Position numbers and translations under genes: made by a program. A DNA stretch of 64,000 bases. Origin: an uncultured Phocaeicola sp. Lineage in GTDB: Bacteria; Bacteroidota; Bacteroidia; Bacteroidales; Bacteroidaceae. Positions 1-8,908 of this stretch are shown here, piece after piece (positions within the stretch are counted from its first letter, which is position 1; each line of letters opens with the position of its first letter). Location of the stretch: NCBI GenBank assembly GCA_948566455.1, contig CAOYQO010000005.1:62001-126000 (forward strand), in the 5' to 3' direction. The notes below the pieces were generated by a model. That model was not told the DNA's origin and made no database searches. It saw only the letters and a program-made list of their open reading frames with translations.

Positions 1-405
1 ATAGACTATACAGATCCCATCAAAGCCGAATTAAGCACTCCGGCTGTAAATAAATTAAGTGTAAAATGGGATGAGAGCGCAAGCAACGAAGAAAAGCTGG
101 AAAGAATCATCACCCAAAAATGGCTCGCCCTATTCCCTCTATCCACCGAAGGCTGGGCAGAACAACGCCGCACCGGCTATCCACGCTTCTTCCCTGCATT
201 CGTCAATGAAAGTAATGGAGCCGTAAACACAGAAGAAGGTGTGCGCCGCGTAATTTATAGCAGCCAGGCTTATGATGCCAACGCTAAGGGAGTAGAAGGC
301 GGAATCAAGCTTCTGGACGAAGAAAATTCCAGCAAATTCGGTATTTCCGGCGACAAAGGCGGTACACATCTTTGGTGGGATAATGCTGATAAAGGAAACT
401 TTTAA
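1..405 (+). CDS. SusD/RagB-like outer membrane lipoprotein, C-terminal fragment
   Basis: Frame 1 is open from the window edge to TAA at 403-405, so the N-terminus and lipobox lie outside. The visible 134 residues include ITQKWLALFP, then EGWAEQRRTGYPR and a C-terminal GGTHLWWDN, a pattern I associate with the SusD-like 2 / SusD-RagB lipoprotein group. Members sit on a SusC-type TonB receptor and help bind nutrient at the cell surface. The SusC partner is expected just upstream, outside the window. A strong hairpin at 471-498 follows, so this gene probably ends its operon. The substrate cannot be read from this fragment. Confidence 0.85.
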   Translation: MDYTDPIKAELSTPAVNKLSVKWDESASNEEKLERIITQKWLALFPLSTEGWAEQRRTGYPRFFPAFVNESNGAVNTEEGVRRVIYSSQAYDANAKGVEGGIKLLDEENSSKFGISGDKGGTHLWWDNADKGNF

Positions 406-470
406 AGGCAATATTTTAAGGTAAAGACTGTGATTTTTGTTTCAATAGGTATTCCATATTAAAGTTTCGG

Positions 471-498
471 ATAGGGCAGACCGTGAGGTTTGCCCTAT
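471..498 (+). terminator. Rho-independent-type terminator after the SusD-like gene
   Basis: Twelve-base arms, ATAGGGCAGACC and GGTTTGCCCTAT, pair fully with one G-U and close on a GTGA tetraloop. The sequence TTTTA follows. It lies 66 bases after the SusD-like stop and before the fecI promoter, so it separates the two operons. Confidence 0.8.
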
Positions 499-593
499 TT
501 TATGACTACCTCCGAAAAGCCGATACAATAACCTCCCGCACCCGAATTGTTATCATTACTAAATGAAATTAAAGACTTTTTCATCTCTTGTTG

Positions 594-624
594 CTTGGCA
601 AATAAAAGAAAAGCCGTAAGTTTG
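594..624 (+). promoter_or_regulatory. Bacteroidota-type promoter of the fecI-like operon
   Basis: CTTG at 594-597, a 19-base spacer and TAAGTTTG at 617-624 match the -33/-7 form used by Bacteroides. The sigma-factor ATG at 651 is 26 bases downstream, giving a short leader. Confidence 0.6.
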
Positions 625-650
625 CCTTCCAAAAAAGAATAAAACACAGG

Positions 651-1160
651 ATGCAATTATCACCCAAGGAATTTGAATACCAATTTCGCTGTCTTTACCG
701 TCCGCTGAATATGTATGCCCTGCGCTATACTGAAAATCTGGATGACGCAGAAGACATCGTCCAACAAGCCTTCTCTGATGTATGGGAGAAGCTTGTCGGA
801 GGCACATCTATTCAAAACCTGAAAGCTTATATGTACCAAACTGTACGTAACCGCTCACTCACACTGATAACCAACCGACAAACACACTGTGAAACAACCG
901 AACTGACAGACTTGGAAGATTTAACAGAAGAAGAACGCATCATCCGGTCAGAACGTGACGCGCGTTTATGGACAGCCATCGACCACCTTCCTACCGAACG
1001 GAAAAAGATCTTTCTGCTTTCCAAACGTGACGGCCTTACTTATCAGGAAATTGCCACCGAACTGGGTATTTCTATAAAAACTGTCGAACATCAAATCAGT
1101 AAGGCACTGAAAACATTACGAGAAACAGCCATTAAAATATATACTTTTTTCTTCGGATAA
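651..1160 (+). CDS. ECF RNA polymerase sigma factor, FecI/RpoE-like
   Basis: This 169-residue protein has sigma region 2 at about residues 10-75 (LRYTENLDDAEDIVQQAF) and region 4 at about 105-160, with the helix-turn-helix LTYQEIATELGISIKTVEHQ. Length and layout are normal for extracytoplasmic-function sigma factors of Bacteroidota. The next gene encodes a FecR anti-sigma protein and then a TonB receptor with an STN domain. This is the standard cell-surface signalling arrangement: the receptor reports ligand to FecR, which frees the sigma factor to transcribe the receptor operon. The start follows a good promoter at 594-624. The ligand is not shown by the sequence. Confidence 0.92.
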   Translation: MQLSPKEFEYQFRCLYRPLNMYALRYTENLDDAEDIVQQAFSDVWEKLVGGTSIQNLKAYMYQTVRNRSLTLITNRQTHCETTELTDLEDLTEEERIIRSERDARLWTAIDHLPTERKKIFLLSKRDGLTYQEIATELGISIKTVEHQISKALKTLRETAIKIYTFFFG

Positions 1161-1229
1161 AAAAATCGGCAAGCGAATAGGGGGATTTTGTCTTTTCCCT
1201 GTCTTAACAATAAAAAGAAAGAAGATCGC

Positions 1230-2033
1230 ATGGAGAAAGAAGAGAAAGATATTCGTTTTGTAGCCCGGTTCTATCGGGAAAACAGGCTGGACACAACACA
1301 AGCCTGGCAAAAACTAGGTATCGGCAAACAAAGAAATAACTCTATCTTATTATATAGACTGATAACTATCGCTGCTGTCACTTTCCTGATAGCCGGATTC
1401 AGTTGGTGGTGGATATACGACAGGCAAGACTGGATTGTCATTGCCTCATCCGCACACGCTGTCAAAGAAGTCACGCTTCCGGATAACAGCCATATTACGC
1501 TGGCAGAGAATTCGGCCTTACAGTATGACCGCTTGGCATACGGCAAAAAAAACAGGAACGTCACTTTAAATGGAAAAGCATATTTTTCAGTCACACATCA
1601 AGAACAATGTCCTTTCAGGGTACAGACCGAACTGGCAAACATACAAGTACTAGGTACACAATTCCAAGTAACGGCAAATGCAAATCAGACTTCGGCAACC
1701 GTAGAGTCTGGAAAAGTCCGTTTTTATAACAAAGAACAAAAAGAGGCTATCCTGACAAAAGGCATGTATGCCTTCATTAACCAAAAAGGACAAATGCAAA
1801 TAAACAAACAAAGTGACCCCAACACTTTTGCATGGAAGACCCACGTGTTTGTTTATAATGAAGCCCCCTTGAAAAAGGTAGTAAAAGAATTAGAAGAAGT
1901 CTATAAGGTCCATATCGGCGGAATTCCACAAAAAGAGTACTATCTGACCACGACCTTTGACAATACTCCGATAGAAGACATAATTGAAATCATAAACCAA
2001 ACACTAGATACGAAACTAGACATAACCCAATGA
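1230..2033 (+). CDS. FecR-family anti-sigma factor
   Basis: The protein has 267 residues from ATG 1230. The frame extends to TTG 1188, but ATG is preferred. The N-terminal 38 residues are cytoplasmic and likely hold the sigma factor. One membrane helix lies at about 39-62 (LITIAAVTFLIAGFSWWW). The periplasmic part contains the FecR core (VTLPDNSHITLAENS, then LNGKAYFSV) and ends in the C-terminal domain seen in Bacteroidota FecR proteins (YLTTTFDNTPIEDI). It transmits the state of the outer membrane receptor to the sigma factor encoded just upstream. Its stop overlaps the receptor start (ATGA at 2030-2033), implying translational coupling. Confidence 0.92.
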   Translation: MEKEEKDIRFVARFYRENRLDTTQAWQKLGIGKQRNNSILLYRLITIAAVTFLIAGFSWWWIYDRQDWIVIASSAHAVKEVTLPDNSHITLAENSALQYDRLAYGKKNRNVTLNGKAYFSVTHQEQCPFRVQTELANIQVLGTQFQVTANANQTSATVESGKVRFYNKEQKEAILTKGMYAFINQKGQMQINKQSDPNTFAWKTHVFVYNEAPLKKVVKELEEVYKVHIGGIPQKEYYLTTTFDNTPIEDIIEIINQTLDTKLDITQ

Positions 2034-4684
2034 TGCAATTCCATTCTAAATTTTCTTTTCTTCTGCTCCTTTGCCTCATGCACATTTGTATTGAGGCAAA
2101 AGGAACAGAACATGATGAGCCCCTCGTAACATTAGATATGAAACAAACCCCCATCCGTAAAGTTTTGGCAGAAATCACCCGGCAGACAGGTGTAACCTTT
2201 TCGTATGAGTCCTCCTTAACAAAACATCTGTTACCGATAGATATAACAATAACCGCCCAGCCGTTATCCCACTGTTTGCGCATTCTGTTTCAAAAACTGC
2301 CCGTAGAATATATACAATCAGGCAAATACATCATCCTCAAGAAAAAACAGAAAAACATTGTAATCAGCGGCTTCATACGAGACAAATCCTCCTCAGAGTC
2401 CCTTATAGGCGCCTCCATCTATGATGCCAAAAGCCATCAAGGAACAACCAGCAACGCCGACGGCTTTTTCAGTCTGACTCTGGAAGCCGGAAACGATGTA
2501 TACCTGAACATCTCCTATGTAGGTTATGACAGTTTCCACCGTTCATTCACACAATTGGAACAAGACACGCTGCTTCCGGTTCTGCTGAACAGCCACCAGC
2601 AATTAGCCGAAGTGGTAGTGACCGGAGAATATACCTCTTCTCCATTAGTCCAAACATCCGATATGGGACATACCCGTCTCAACAAAGACCTGATCCAACA
2701 AACCCCGGTATTATTCGGAGAAGCTGATATTATAAAAACCCTACAGACCTTGCCGGGTGTATCGGCAGGCACAGCCGGATTAGCAGGAATGTATGTGCGG
2801 GGCGGTAATGGAGACGACAATCTTTATATGATAGAAGGGAATCCGTTATACCAGATCAACCATGTGGGCGGTCTGTTTTCCTCCTTCAACGCCGAAGCCG
2901 TAAAGGATGTAGAATTCTTTAAGTCCGCCTTCCCCGCCCGTTACGGAGGAAGACTGTCCAGCGTAGTCGATATCCATACAAAGGATGGCAACATGAAAGA
3001 ATATCACGGAAGCGCCATGCTGGGACTGACCTCAGGCAGCCTGAATCTGGAAGGTCCGTTGGTCAAAGACCGGACCTCATTCAACTTTGCATTACGCCGT
3101 TCATGGATTGACGCGCTTTCGGCCCCAACCATCGCCATCTGGAACGCTACCAGAAATAAAGGAGAAACCCAAATAGTGGCACGATACGCTTTTACCGACA
3201 TGAACTTTAAACTCAACCACCAGTTCAATGACCGCAGCCGCGGATATGCCGGTCTTTACTGGGGAAACGATTTTTTGAAGGGAGGAGAAAAAAGAGAAGG
3301 TGACAATGGATATGAAAGCAGAAACACCGGCAGACTGCGATGGGGAAACATCATGGCATTTACCGGCTGGTCATACGTATTCAACAACCAACTCTTCGGT
3401 AATGTGAATGCCGCCTTTACCCACTACTCTTCCACCTTGAAAGGAGACTACTACCAAGGAACAGAAGCCAACTACGTATCACAGGAAAGTTCAACCCGGA
3501 ACCGCATTGACGACCTCAGCATACGAGCCAATTTCGATTTCCGCCCCAATGCTTCCCACCAGTTGCATTTCGGCACTCATTATATTTACCACCGTTTTCA
3601 TCCCGTAGACGAAAAATCGCATTTTTCCAATGGCATGACCACCCAGACCAGACAAAACAACGACACTGCCCTACCTGCACATGAATTAGGCATATATATG
3701 GAAGAAGACTGGAAAATGAACAAAAGAATACGTTTAAACGCCGGGGTTCACCTCGGACTATACACCATTGACGGGAAAACGTACACTTCCCTGGAACCCC
3801 GTTTTTCCAGTCGTTTCCTGATCAATCCGCAACTCAGCCTCAAAGCCTCTTATACCCGGATGAGCCAATATGTACATCAAGTCAATGAAAGCTACATCAA
3901 CCTGCCCACAGACACATGGATACCGGTCAGCCGCAAGCTGAAACCGATGCAGAGCGACCAACTGGCTGTAGGAGCTTATTACACCACCGGCAACAAAATC
4001 TACTCTTTCTCCATAGAAGGATATTATAAATGGATGAAACATCTGATGGACTATAAAGACAACTACCAGTTTCTCCCTCCTTCCACCAGCTGGGAAGACA
4101 AACTGACTCAAGGAAAAGGACGTTCTTACGGCGTAGAACTTATTGCCCGCAAAGAAAAAGGGAAAATAACCGGATGGGCAGGCTATACTCTAAGCTGGAA
4201 TGACAGACAGTTCACTGAGATAAATAAAGGCAAGCGTTTTCCTGCCAAATTCGACAACCGGCATAAATTCAATATAATAGCCAATTGGAAAATCAAGCCC
4301 AAACTGGAGTTGACCGGAAGCTGGACCTACGCAACCGGTAACCGGCTCACGGTTTCTTTCGAAAACTACCAGGCCGTTTCTCCCCAACATCCGTTTCCGG
4401 GAGGCAGCCTGGTTCCTCCTTATATAGATCCAGGCGGATTAGACTATTATACGGAACGTAATAATTTCCAACTTCCCGCCTATCACAGACTCGACTTGGG
4501 CATCAATATTTACCGGCCAAAGAAAAAGAACCGGATGGGAATATGGAATATCAGCATCTACAATGTCTATTCCTACATGGCACCCGTCAGCATACGCAAA
4601 GGATGGTGGTATAATAACGACTGCTTCTATACCCTGGGCATAGTTCCCATTATACCATCAGTTTCTTACACTTATAAATTTTAA
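2030..4684 (+). CDS. TonB-dependent outer membrane receptor with STN signalling domain (FecA-like)
   Basis: The 884-residue protein has a signal peptide at about 1-23. An STN (secretin/TonB N-terminal) domain at about 30-105 (VTLDMKQTPIRKVLAEI) is the part that usually contacts FecR. A CarboxypepD-regulatory-like domain follows at about 110-195, then a TonB-box-like AEVVVTGEY and a plug at about 210-330 (LPGVSAGTAGLAGMYVRGGN). The rest is a beta barrel ending in an aromatic residue (YTYKF). It imports an unidentified ligand across the outer membrane and probably signals to the adjacent FecR/FecI pair. The partner lipoprotein downstream is DUF4249 rather than SusD. Iron is the classic ligand for Fec systems, but Bacteroidota also use this design for glycans and other nutrients. 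Confidence 0.93.
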   Translation: MMQFHSKFSFLLLLCLMHICIEAKGTEHDEPLVTLDMKQTPIRKVLAEITRQTGVTFSYESSLTKHLLPIDITITAQPLSHCLRILFQKLPVEYIQSGKYIILKKKQKNIVISGFIRDKSSSESLIGASIYDAKSHQGTTSNADGFFSLTLEAGNDVYLNISYVGYDSFHRSFTQLEQDTLLPVLLNSHQQLAEVVVTGEYTSSPLVQTSDMGHTRLNKDLIQQTPVLFGEADIIKTLQTLPGVSAGTAGLAGMYVRGGNGDDNLYMIEGNPLYQINHVGGLFSSFNAEAVKDVEFFKSAFPARYGGRLSSVVDIHTKDGNMKEYHGSAMLGLTSGSLNLEGPLVKDRTSFNFALRRSWIDALSAPTIAIWNATRNKGETQIVARYAFTDMNFKLNHQFNDRSRGYAGLYWGNDFLKGGEKREGDNGYESRNTGRLRWGNIMAFTGWSYVFNNQLFGNVNAAFTHYSSTLKGDYYQGTEANYVSQESSTRNRIDDLSIRANFDFRPNASHQLHFGTHYIYHRFHPVDEKSHFSNGMTTQTRQNNDTALPAHELGIYMEEDWKMNKRIRLNAGVHLGLYTIDGKTYTSLEPRFSSRFLINPQLSLKASYTRMSQYVHQVNESYINLPTDTWIPVSRKLKPMQSDQLAVGAYYTTGNKIYSFSIEGYYKWMKHLMDYKDNYQFLPPSTSWEDKLTQGKGRSYGVELIARKEKGKITGWAGYTLSWNDRQFTEINKGKRFPAKFDNRHKFNIIANWKIKPKLELTGSWTYATGNRLTVSFENYQAVSPQHPFPGGSLVPPYIDPGGLDYYTERNNFQLPAYHRLDLGINIYRPKKKNRMGIWNISIYNVYSYMAPVSIRKGWWYNNDCFYTLGIVPIIPSVSYTYKF

Positions 4685-5656
4685 ATGATTATGAAACATC
4701 TGCTATATACATTACTTCTAGGAGTGTTCCTTACCTCCTGTTATCGAAAAATAGATTTGGACGAATATCGCACTACGCCCAAAATAGTAATAAACAGTGT
4801 AGTATCCCCCGACACAGTGGTAATGGCCTCCATCACCCGGACCTGGTTCTATCCAGACAAGAAGCCTTATGTCAATCTCCCTCACGCCCATGTGGAGCTC
4901 TATATCAACAATCAATACATAGAAACCATGCAATGGAAAACACTGAATAATCCCCGGAACCCAGACCAGCCGGATACCTTATTCCTTTCAAATACAATCC
5001 CGGCAGAAGGAGACCGGATAAAAATTGTTGCATCCACCCCCGAATATGGTACGGTAACGGCAGAAGATATCATACCAAAGAAAGTACCTATAAAAAACGC
5101 CAGTCATACAATTAAAAAAGGTAACGGAGTTTATCAAGGAACAATTTCCGACTATTTTGAAATATACTATGAAGTCACGTTTGATGAATTTCCGGAAAAG
5201 AACAATTATTATCTGGCCAAAATCACACAAATAAAAACGGGCTATTACGGTTACTACGAAACAGAAATAGATTATATAGATCCTGTATTCAAGGAACAGG
5301 ATGCCATATTGGACGAAAGTATGGCATTCAACGGATTGGAAAAAAGAGGAGGAGCCCTCTTTACCGACCAAAGCATTAACGGACAAACCTATACTTTACA
5401 AATAAAAGAGACAACGGCAGAGTTAGACGAAACAGAACAAAGAATCATTTCCATCTATTCCCTTTCCGAATCCTACTTTTTATACCTGTTGTCCTTACAA
5501 AAAATTGCCGGAAGCACGTTAGAAGGAGGCTTGGGTAACATTGGACTAGCCGAACCTCTACGGGTTTACAGCAATGTGGAGGGAGGAACAGGTATTCTGG
5601 GCGGCAACCAACATTCGGAAACAACTATAACATTGAATAACCTATCTAAAAAATAA
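4685..5656 (+). CDS. DUF4249-type lipoprotein, partner of the TonB receptor
   Basis: The 323-residue protein begins with a lipoprotein signal and lipobox LTSC (Cys19). It is followed by the short strand-rich pattern of DUF4249 proteins (PKIVINSVVSPDTVVMASITR). DUF4249 genes typically follow TonB receptors carrying a CarboxypepD-like domain and are thought to be surface or periplasmic accessory lipoproteins; no reaction is established. The ATG at 4685 directly follows the receptor stop with no gap. ATG 4691 is an equally possible start, two codons in. Confidence 0.85.
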   Translation: MIMKHLLYTLLLGVFLTSCYRKIDLDEYRTTPKIVINSVVSPDTVVMASITRTWFYPDKKPYVNLPHAHVELYINNQYIETMQWKTLNNPRNPDQPDTLFLSNTIPAEGDRIKIVASTPEYGTVTAEDIIPKKVPIKNASHTIKKGNGVYQGTISDYFEIYYEVTFDEFPEKNNYYLAKITQIKTGYYGYYETEIDYIDPVFKEQDAILDESMAFNGLEKRGGALFTDQSINGQTYTLQIKETTAELDETEQRIISIYSLSESYFLYLLSLQKIAGSTLEGGLGNIGLAEPLRVYSNVEGGTGILGGNQHSETTITLNNLSKK

Positions 5657-5662
5657 TTGATT

Positions 5663-5782
5663 ATGGATACATTACAACAAGCTCCCGCCTTATGGTATTG
5701 GAGCGAACCCGCATCGGGATACAGCATTGAAGATTGCGAACAGATTGTAGCAGAAGAGATGCAAACAGCAAAAGCAGACTAA
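5663..5782 (+). CDS. Possible small acidic protein, 39 residues, last gene of the fec-like operon
   Basis: ATG 5663 lies 6 bases after the DUF4249 stop and is open for 39 codons to TAA. The predicted protein starts MDTLQQAPALWYWSEP and has an acidic C-terminal half (EDCEQIVAEEM). It has no signal peptide or membrane helix. Coding is supported only by tight operon spacing and the absence of an overlapping gene; I do not recognise the family. It could be a chance frame between the operon end and the hairpin at 5794-5827. Confidence 0.4.
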   Translation: MDTLQQAPALWYWSEPASGYSIEDCEQIVAEEMQTAKAD

Positions 5783-5793
5783 AAGTTCTGGCC

Positions 5794-5827
5794 ACCGTAG
5801 GGGTACATTGAAATGTACCCCTACGGT
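5794..5827. repeat. Perfect 16-base inverted repeat overlapping the pdxB stop
   Basis: ACCGTAGGGGTACATT and its exact reverse complement are separated by two bases. The element lies between convergent genes and its right arm covers the pdxB stop codon (5821-5823). Neither side shows a clear T-run, so it may be a dispersed palindromic repeat that also stops transcription. A related GTAGGGG/CCCCTAC hairpin follows rnr at 46154-46188. Confidence 0.75.
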
Positions 5828-6846
5828 AAAAAAGAAATTTCACGCCTCAATGGATAATTCCCCCGCAAATGTTCAAATTCTTCGGGATGCCGTTTCAATG
5901 CATCACTGTCACGAGTCGGATCATACACCTGTAGAAAAGCCTCTTCCGGATCAGAAGAATAATCCATATACGGCAAAGCGGGCGGTACTATTTTAAAATC
6001 AGCCTGTATATGGAAGAAGTTACAAAGCTCCTCCAATGCCATCCGTGTAGCATTCGACTTTCCGTCAGCTGAATACCCTGCTATATGAGGGGTTCCCAAA
6101 AAAACTTTCTGCAACAAATCCGGGTGAATATCCGGTTCATTTTCCCACGTATCAATAACCGCATCACGTATCCGGCCTGTCTTCAGCGCATCAAGCAAAG
6201 CCAATGTCTCTATTACTTCTCCACGAGAAGTATTCACAATAAAAGGTTTCCGTTGCAAACCGGCAAAGAAATCCGCATCCGCCAGATGGAACGTTTTATA
6301 TTTCCCATTCCTGTTCAGCGGAGTATGAAAGGTTATTATATCACATTCCCTTGCCAGTACAGACAAATCCACAAATCCCGTTTCCCCCCGGTCCGCACGT
6401 GGAGGATCATTCAGCAAGACCCGCATCCCCAATGCCTCCGCCATACGTTGGATACGGCTTCCCACATGTCCTACCCCAACAATCCCCAGACAGCTTTCTT
6501 CCAATCTCACCCCCTTCCGGCGTTTCAACAATAATAATACCGAATGCAGGTACTGCTCCACACTGCCGGCATTACAACCGGGACAATTTTTCCATACAAT
6601 TCCCGCCTCATCACAATAGTCCACATCAATATGATCAAAACCGATGGTCGCAGTAGCAATGAATTTCACCTTGCTTCCTTCCAGCAGTTCACGGTTACAA
6701 CGGGTACGGGTACGGATCACCAATGCGTCAGCATCCCGTACATCCCCGGCGGTAAAACCACTACCGGGCAAATACACCACTTCATCGGCTATCTGTTCGA
6801 CAGCTTCATGTATATAAGGTATTTTATTATCTACAATTATTTTCAT
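5821..6846 (-). CDS. pdxB: Erythronate-4-phosphate dehydrogenase
   Basis: This cytoplasmic NAD-dependent enzyme oxidises 4-phospho-erythronate in the DXP-dependent route to pyridoxal phosphate. The 341 residues show the D-2-hydroxyacid dehydrogenase fold: NAD motif GIVGVGHVG at 121-129 and the catalytic Arg, Glu and His in NTSRGEVIE, DTWENEPDIHP and TPHIAGYS. The spacing and the ATIGFDHID segment separate PdxB from generic 2-hydroxyacid dehydrogenases. It is somewhat shorter than the roughly 380-residue enterobacterial enzyme, mainly in the C-terminal part. It is a single minus-strand gene. Its -7 box is probably TACCTTTG at 6876-6869. Confidence 0.92.
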   Translation of the reverse strand: MKIIVDNKIPYIHEAVEQIADEVVYLPGSGFTAGDVRDADALVIRTRTRCNRELLEGSKVKFIATATIGFDHIDVDYCDEAGIVWKNCPGCNAGSVEQYLHSVLLLLKRRKGVRLEESCLGIVGVGHVGSRIQRMAEALGMRVLLNDPPRADRGETGFVDLSVLARECDIITFHTPLNRNGKYKTFHLADADFFAGLQRKPFIVNTSRGEVIETLALLDALKTGRIRDAVIDTWENEPDIHPDLLQKVFLGTPHIAGYSADGKSNATRMALEELCNFFHIQADFKIVPPALPYMDYSSDPEEAFLQVYDPTRDSDALKRHPEEFEHLRGNYPLRREISFLP

Positions 6847-6868
6847 CTTTCAAAAACTTGCTTGGGAA

Positions 6869-6876
6869 CAAAGGTA
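6869..6876 (-). promoter_or_regulatory. -7 box of pdxB
   Basis: TACCTTTG on the minus strand, 23 bases before the pdxB start. No clear -33 element was found. Confidence 0.45.
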
Positions 6877-6896
6877 GACACTTTTACCGAATAATA

Positions 6897-6928
6897 ATTG
6901 GCTGATTAGAAAACTTTGCATAGATTTG
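6897..6928 (+). promoter_or_regulatory. Promoter of the LPS core operon
   Basis: ATTG at 6897-6900, exactly 20 bases, then TAGATTTG at 6921-6928. The GT9 start codon at 6951 is 23 bases downstream. Confidence 0.6.
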
Positions 6929-6950
6929 TACATTCAATAAAACAGCTGTT

Positions 6951-7982
6951 ATGTCCAAGATTCTTGTAATCTGCTTTTCATCCATCAATAATGTGGCAAT
7001 GGCAATCCCGGTCATTCACTCATTGGCTACGCAATATGCCCAGCATCAAATCATGGTGCTGAGCATAGACACATTCTCCCCCTTATTCGAGAATGTGCCG
7101 GACAATGTTATTTTCCGTGGGGCAGATTTCAGAGGAGAACATGCCGGATTAATGGGTCTGGGATGGCTGTACAATGATTTAAAAGAAGAAAAATTTGATG
7201 CCGTAGCCGCTTTCCAGCCCACATTCCGCAGCCGTTTTCTTTGCTGGCGTTTTCGTCTGGCAGGCATAAAAGCAGCCCACATCAAGCAGAACAGGCGGGA
7301 ACTGCAAAAACTGATACGGCGGAAACATAAAATATATACAGAGCAAGACTCCTTTTTTCAGCGCTGTGCCCATACGCTCAGTCAGATAGGTTACCCCATC
7401 CGGTTAAGTTTCCTCTCCCTTTTCGGAAAGAATAAAGGCAATATTTCCAGCCTGGCTCCGTTAACCGGTGAGAAGAACCAAGAAACATGGATTGGAATCG
7501 CTCCCTTTGCAACACATGTAGGCAAAATCTATCCGTTGTCAAAGCAAGAGCAGATCCTCAAACATCTATCTGCACGCGACCATACAAAAATCTTCTTATT
7601 CGGAGGCGGGAAAAAAGAAATCAAAGTATTGGAAGAATGGGCCCAACATTTCCCCAACGTCATCTCAACAGCCGGCAAACTAACCATAAATATGGAATTG
7701 GCCCTCATGAGCAATATGGACGTCATGCTGGTAATGGATGCCGCCAATATGCACCTTGCATCATTAGTGAACATCCCGGTTGTATCCATTTGGGGGGCAA
7801 CGCATCCCTGTGCAGGCTTTGCAGGATGGAATCAGTCTGCGGCAAACACAATACAGATAGACCTGCCCTGCCGTCCTTGTTCCTTATCCGGAGAAAAGCA
7901 CTGTTATAGAAAAGATTATGCCTGTCTGCAAGGCATAACTCCCGAAATGGTAATAGAACACATAAACAAAGTCATCAGTTAA
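6951..7982 (+). CDS. Glycosyltransferase family 9, LPS heptosyltransferase-like
   Basis: The 343-residue protein has the GT-B two-domain layout of heptosyltransferases. The N-terminal half opens with ILVICFSSINNVAMAIPVI. The C-terminal nucleotide-sugar site includes LVMDAANMHLASLVNIPVVS and IWGATHPCAGF. The C-terminus carries a Cys-rich stretch (PCRPCSLSGEKHCYRKDYAC) that I associate with Bacteroidota GT9 members. It would add a sugar to the LPS core on the cytoplasmic face. It is the first gene of an operon running to glf, with the acyltransferase ATG directly after its stop. The donor is uncertain, since not all Bacteroidota cores contain heptose. Confidence 0.9.
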   Translation: MSKILVICFSSINNVAMAIPVIHSLATQYAQHQIMVLSIDTFSPLFENVPDNVIFRGADFRGEHAGLMGLGWLYNDLKEEKFDAVAAFQPTFRSRFLCWRFRLAGIKAAHIKQNRRELQKLIRRKHKIYTEQDSFFQRCAHTLSQIGYPIRLSFLSLFGKNKGNISSLAPLTGEKNQETWIGIAPFATHVGKIYPLSKQEQILKHLSARDHTKIFLFGGGKKEIKVLEEWAQHFPNVISTAGKLTINMELALMSNMDVMLVMDAANMHLASLVNIPVVSIWGATHPCAGFAGWNQSAANTIQIDLPCRPCSLSGEKHCYRKDYACLQGITPEMVIEHINKVIS

Positions 7983-8906
7983 ATGAAACAAATAAATCTC
8001 ATATATTATTCCGTTTTCTTTTTGTGGTATTTGCTTTCGCTTCTACCCTTGCGATTCTTATATTTCATATCCGATCTTCTTTTTTATCCGCTCTATTATT
8101 GCATCCGCTACAGACGTAAAATCATACGCAATAATTTATCGAACTCATTCCCCGAGAAAGATTTAAAAGAGATTGTCCAAATCGAGAAACAATTTTACTC
8201 TTTCTTTTGCGACTATATAGTAGAAACGCTCAAGTTATTCTCCATTTCAAAAAAACAACTGATGAGAAGAATGACTTTTGAAGGACTGGACGAGATAGTG
8301 GAAAGCATGAACAAAAAGAACAAAGACTTCTGTTTTATCTATTTAGGGCATTATTGCAACTGGGAATGGATTGCATCCTTGCCTTATTGGATTTCCAAAG
8401 ACATATCCTGCGGACAAATCTATCATCCACTGTACAATCAGGCTTTCGACAAACTATTTCTAAGATTACGCAACCAGTTCGGAGGCGAATGCATCCCCAT
8501 GAAAACGACTTTGCGCCGCATCATTGAATTGAAACGGACAAAGCAAAAGGCAATTATCGGATTTATTTCGGACCAAGCACCCAAGTGGAACAGCATACAT
8601 CACTGGACTGAATTTCTAAACCAAGAAACACCGGTTTTCATCGGTACGGAGAAAATAGGCAAGCAAGTGGACGCCTTGATTTATTATGCTGACGTAACAC
8701 GGGTCAAAAGAGGATACTACCACTGCCGGCTCAAACCATTGTGCGACACCCCCCGGCAAGTACCCGATTTTGAATTGACCGATTTGTTTACCCGAGAATT
8801 GGAACAAACAATAAAAGCGCATCCCCAATATTGGCTCTGGAGCCATAACCGCTGGAAAAGAACCAAAGAAGAGTGGCTGCGCAGACAACAGGAAGAAACT
8901 AAGTGA
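7983..8906 (+). CDS. Lipid A acyltransferase, LpxL/HtrB family
   Basis: The 307-residue protein has an N-terminal membrane anchor (about residues 7-40). The family catalytic motif HxxxxE is HYCNWE at residues 123-128, and a further conserved SDQAPK block is visible. LpxL-type enzymes transfer an acyl chain to lipid A precursors at the inner leaflet of the inner membrane. Its position between a heptosyltransferase-like gene and glf fits an LPS operon. Which acyl chain and position it serves cannot be read from the sequence. Confidence 0.9.
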   Translation: MKQINLIYYSVFFLWYLLSLLPLRFLYFISDLLFYPLYYCIRYRRKIIRNNLSNSFPEKDLKEIVQIEKQFYSFFCDYIVETLKLFSISKKQLMRRMTFEGLDEIVESMNKKNKDFCFIYLGHYCNWEWIASLPYWISKDISCGQIYHPLYNQAFDKLFLRLRNQFGGECIPMKTTLRRIIELKRTKQKAIIGFISDQAPKWNSIHHWTEFLNQETPVFIGTEKIGKQVDALIYYADVTRVKRGYYHCRLKPLCDTPRQVPDFELTDLFTRELEQTIKAHPQYWLWSHNRWKRTKEEWLRRQQEETK

Positions 8907-8908
8907 TT

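Noticed and set aside
1188..1229. Extended start of the FecR-like gene at TTG 1188
   Set aside because: ATG 1230 fits the family N-terminus better; the extra residues are unlike other FecR proteins.
651..5656. Definite iron (ferric citrate) uptake system
   Set aside because: The sigma/anti-sigma/receptor layout is shared by many nutrient systems in Bacteroidota, and nothing here fixes the ligand.
6085..6894. Plus-strand frames of 100-149 codons across pdxB
   Set aside because: Shadows of the pdxB reading frame on the other strand.
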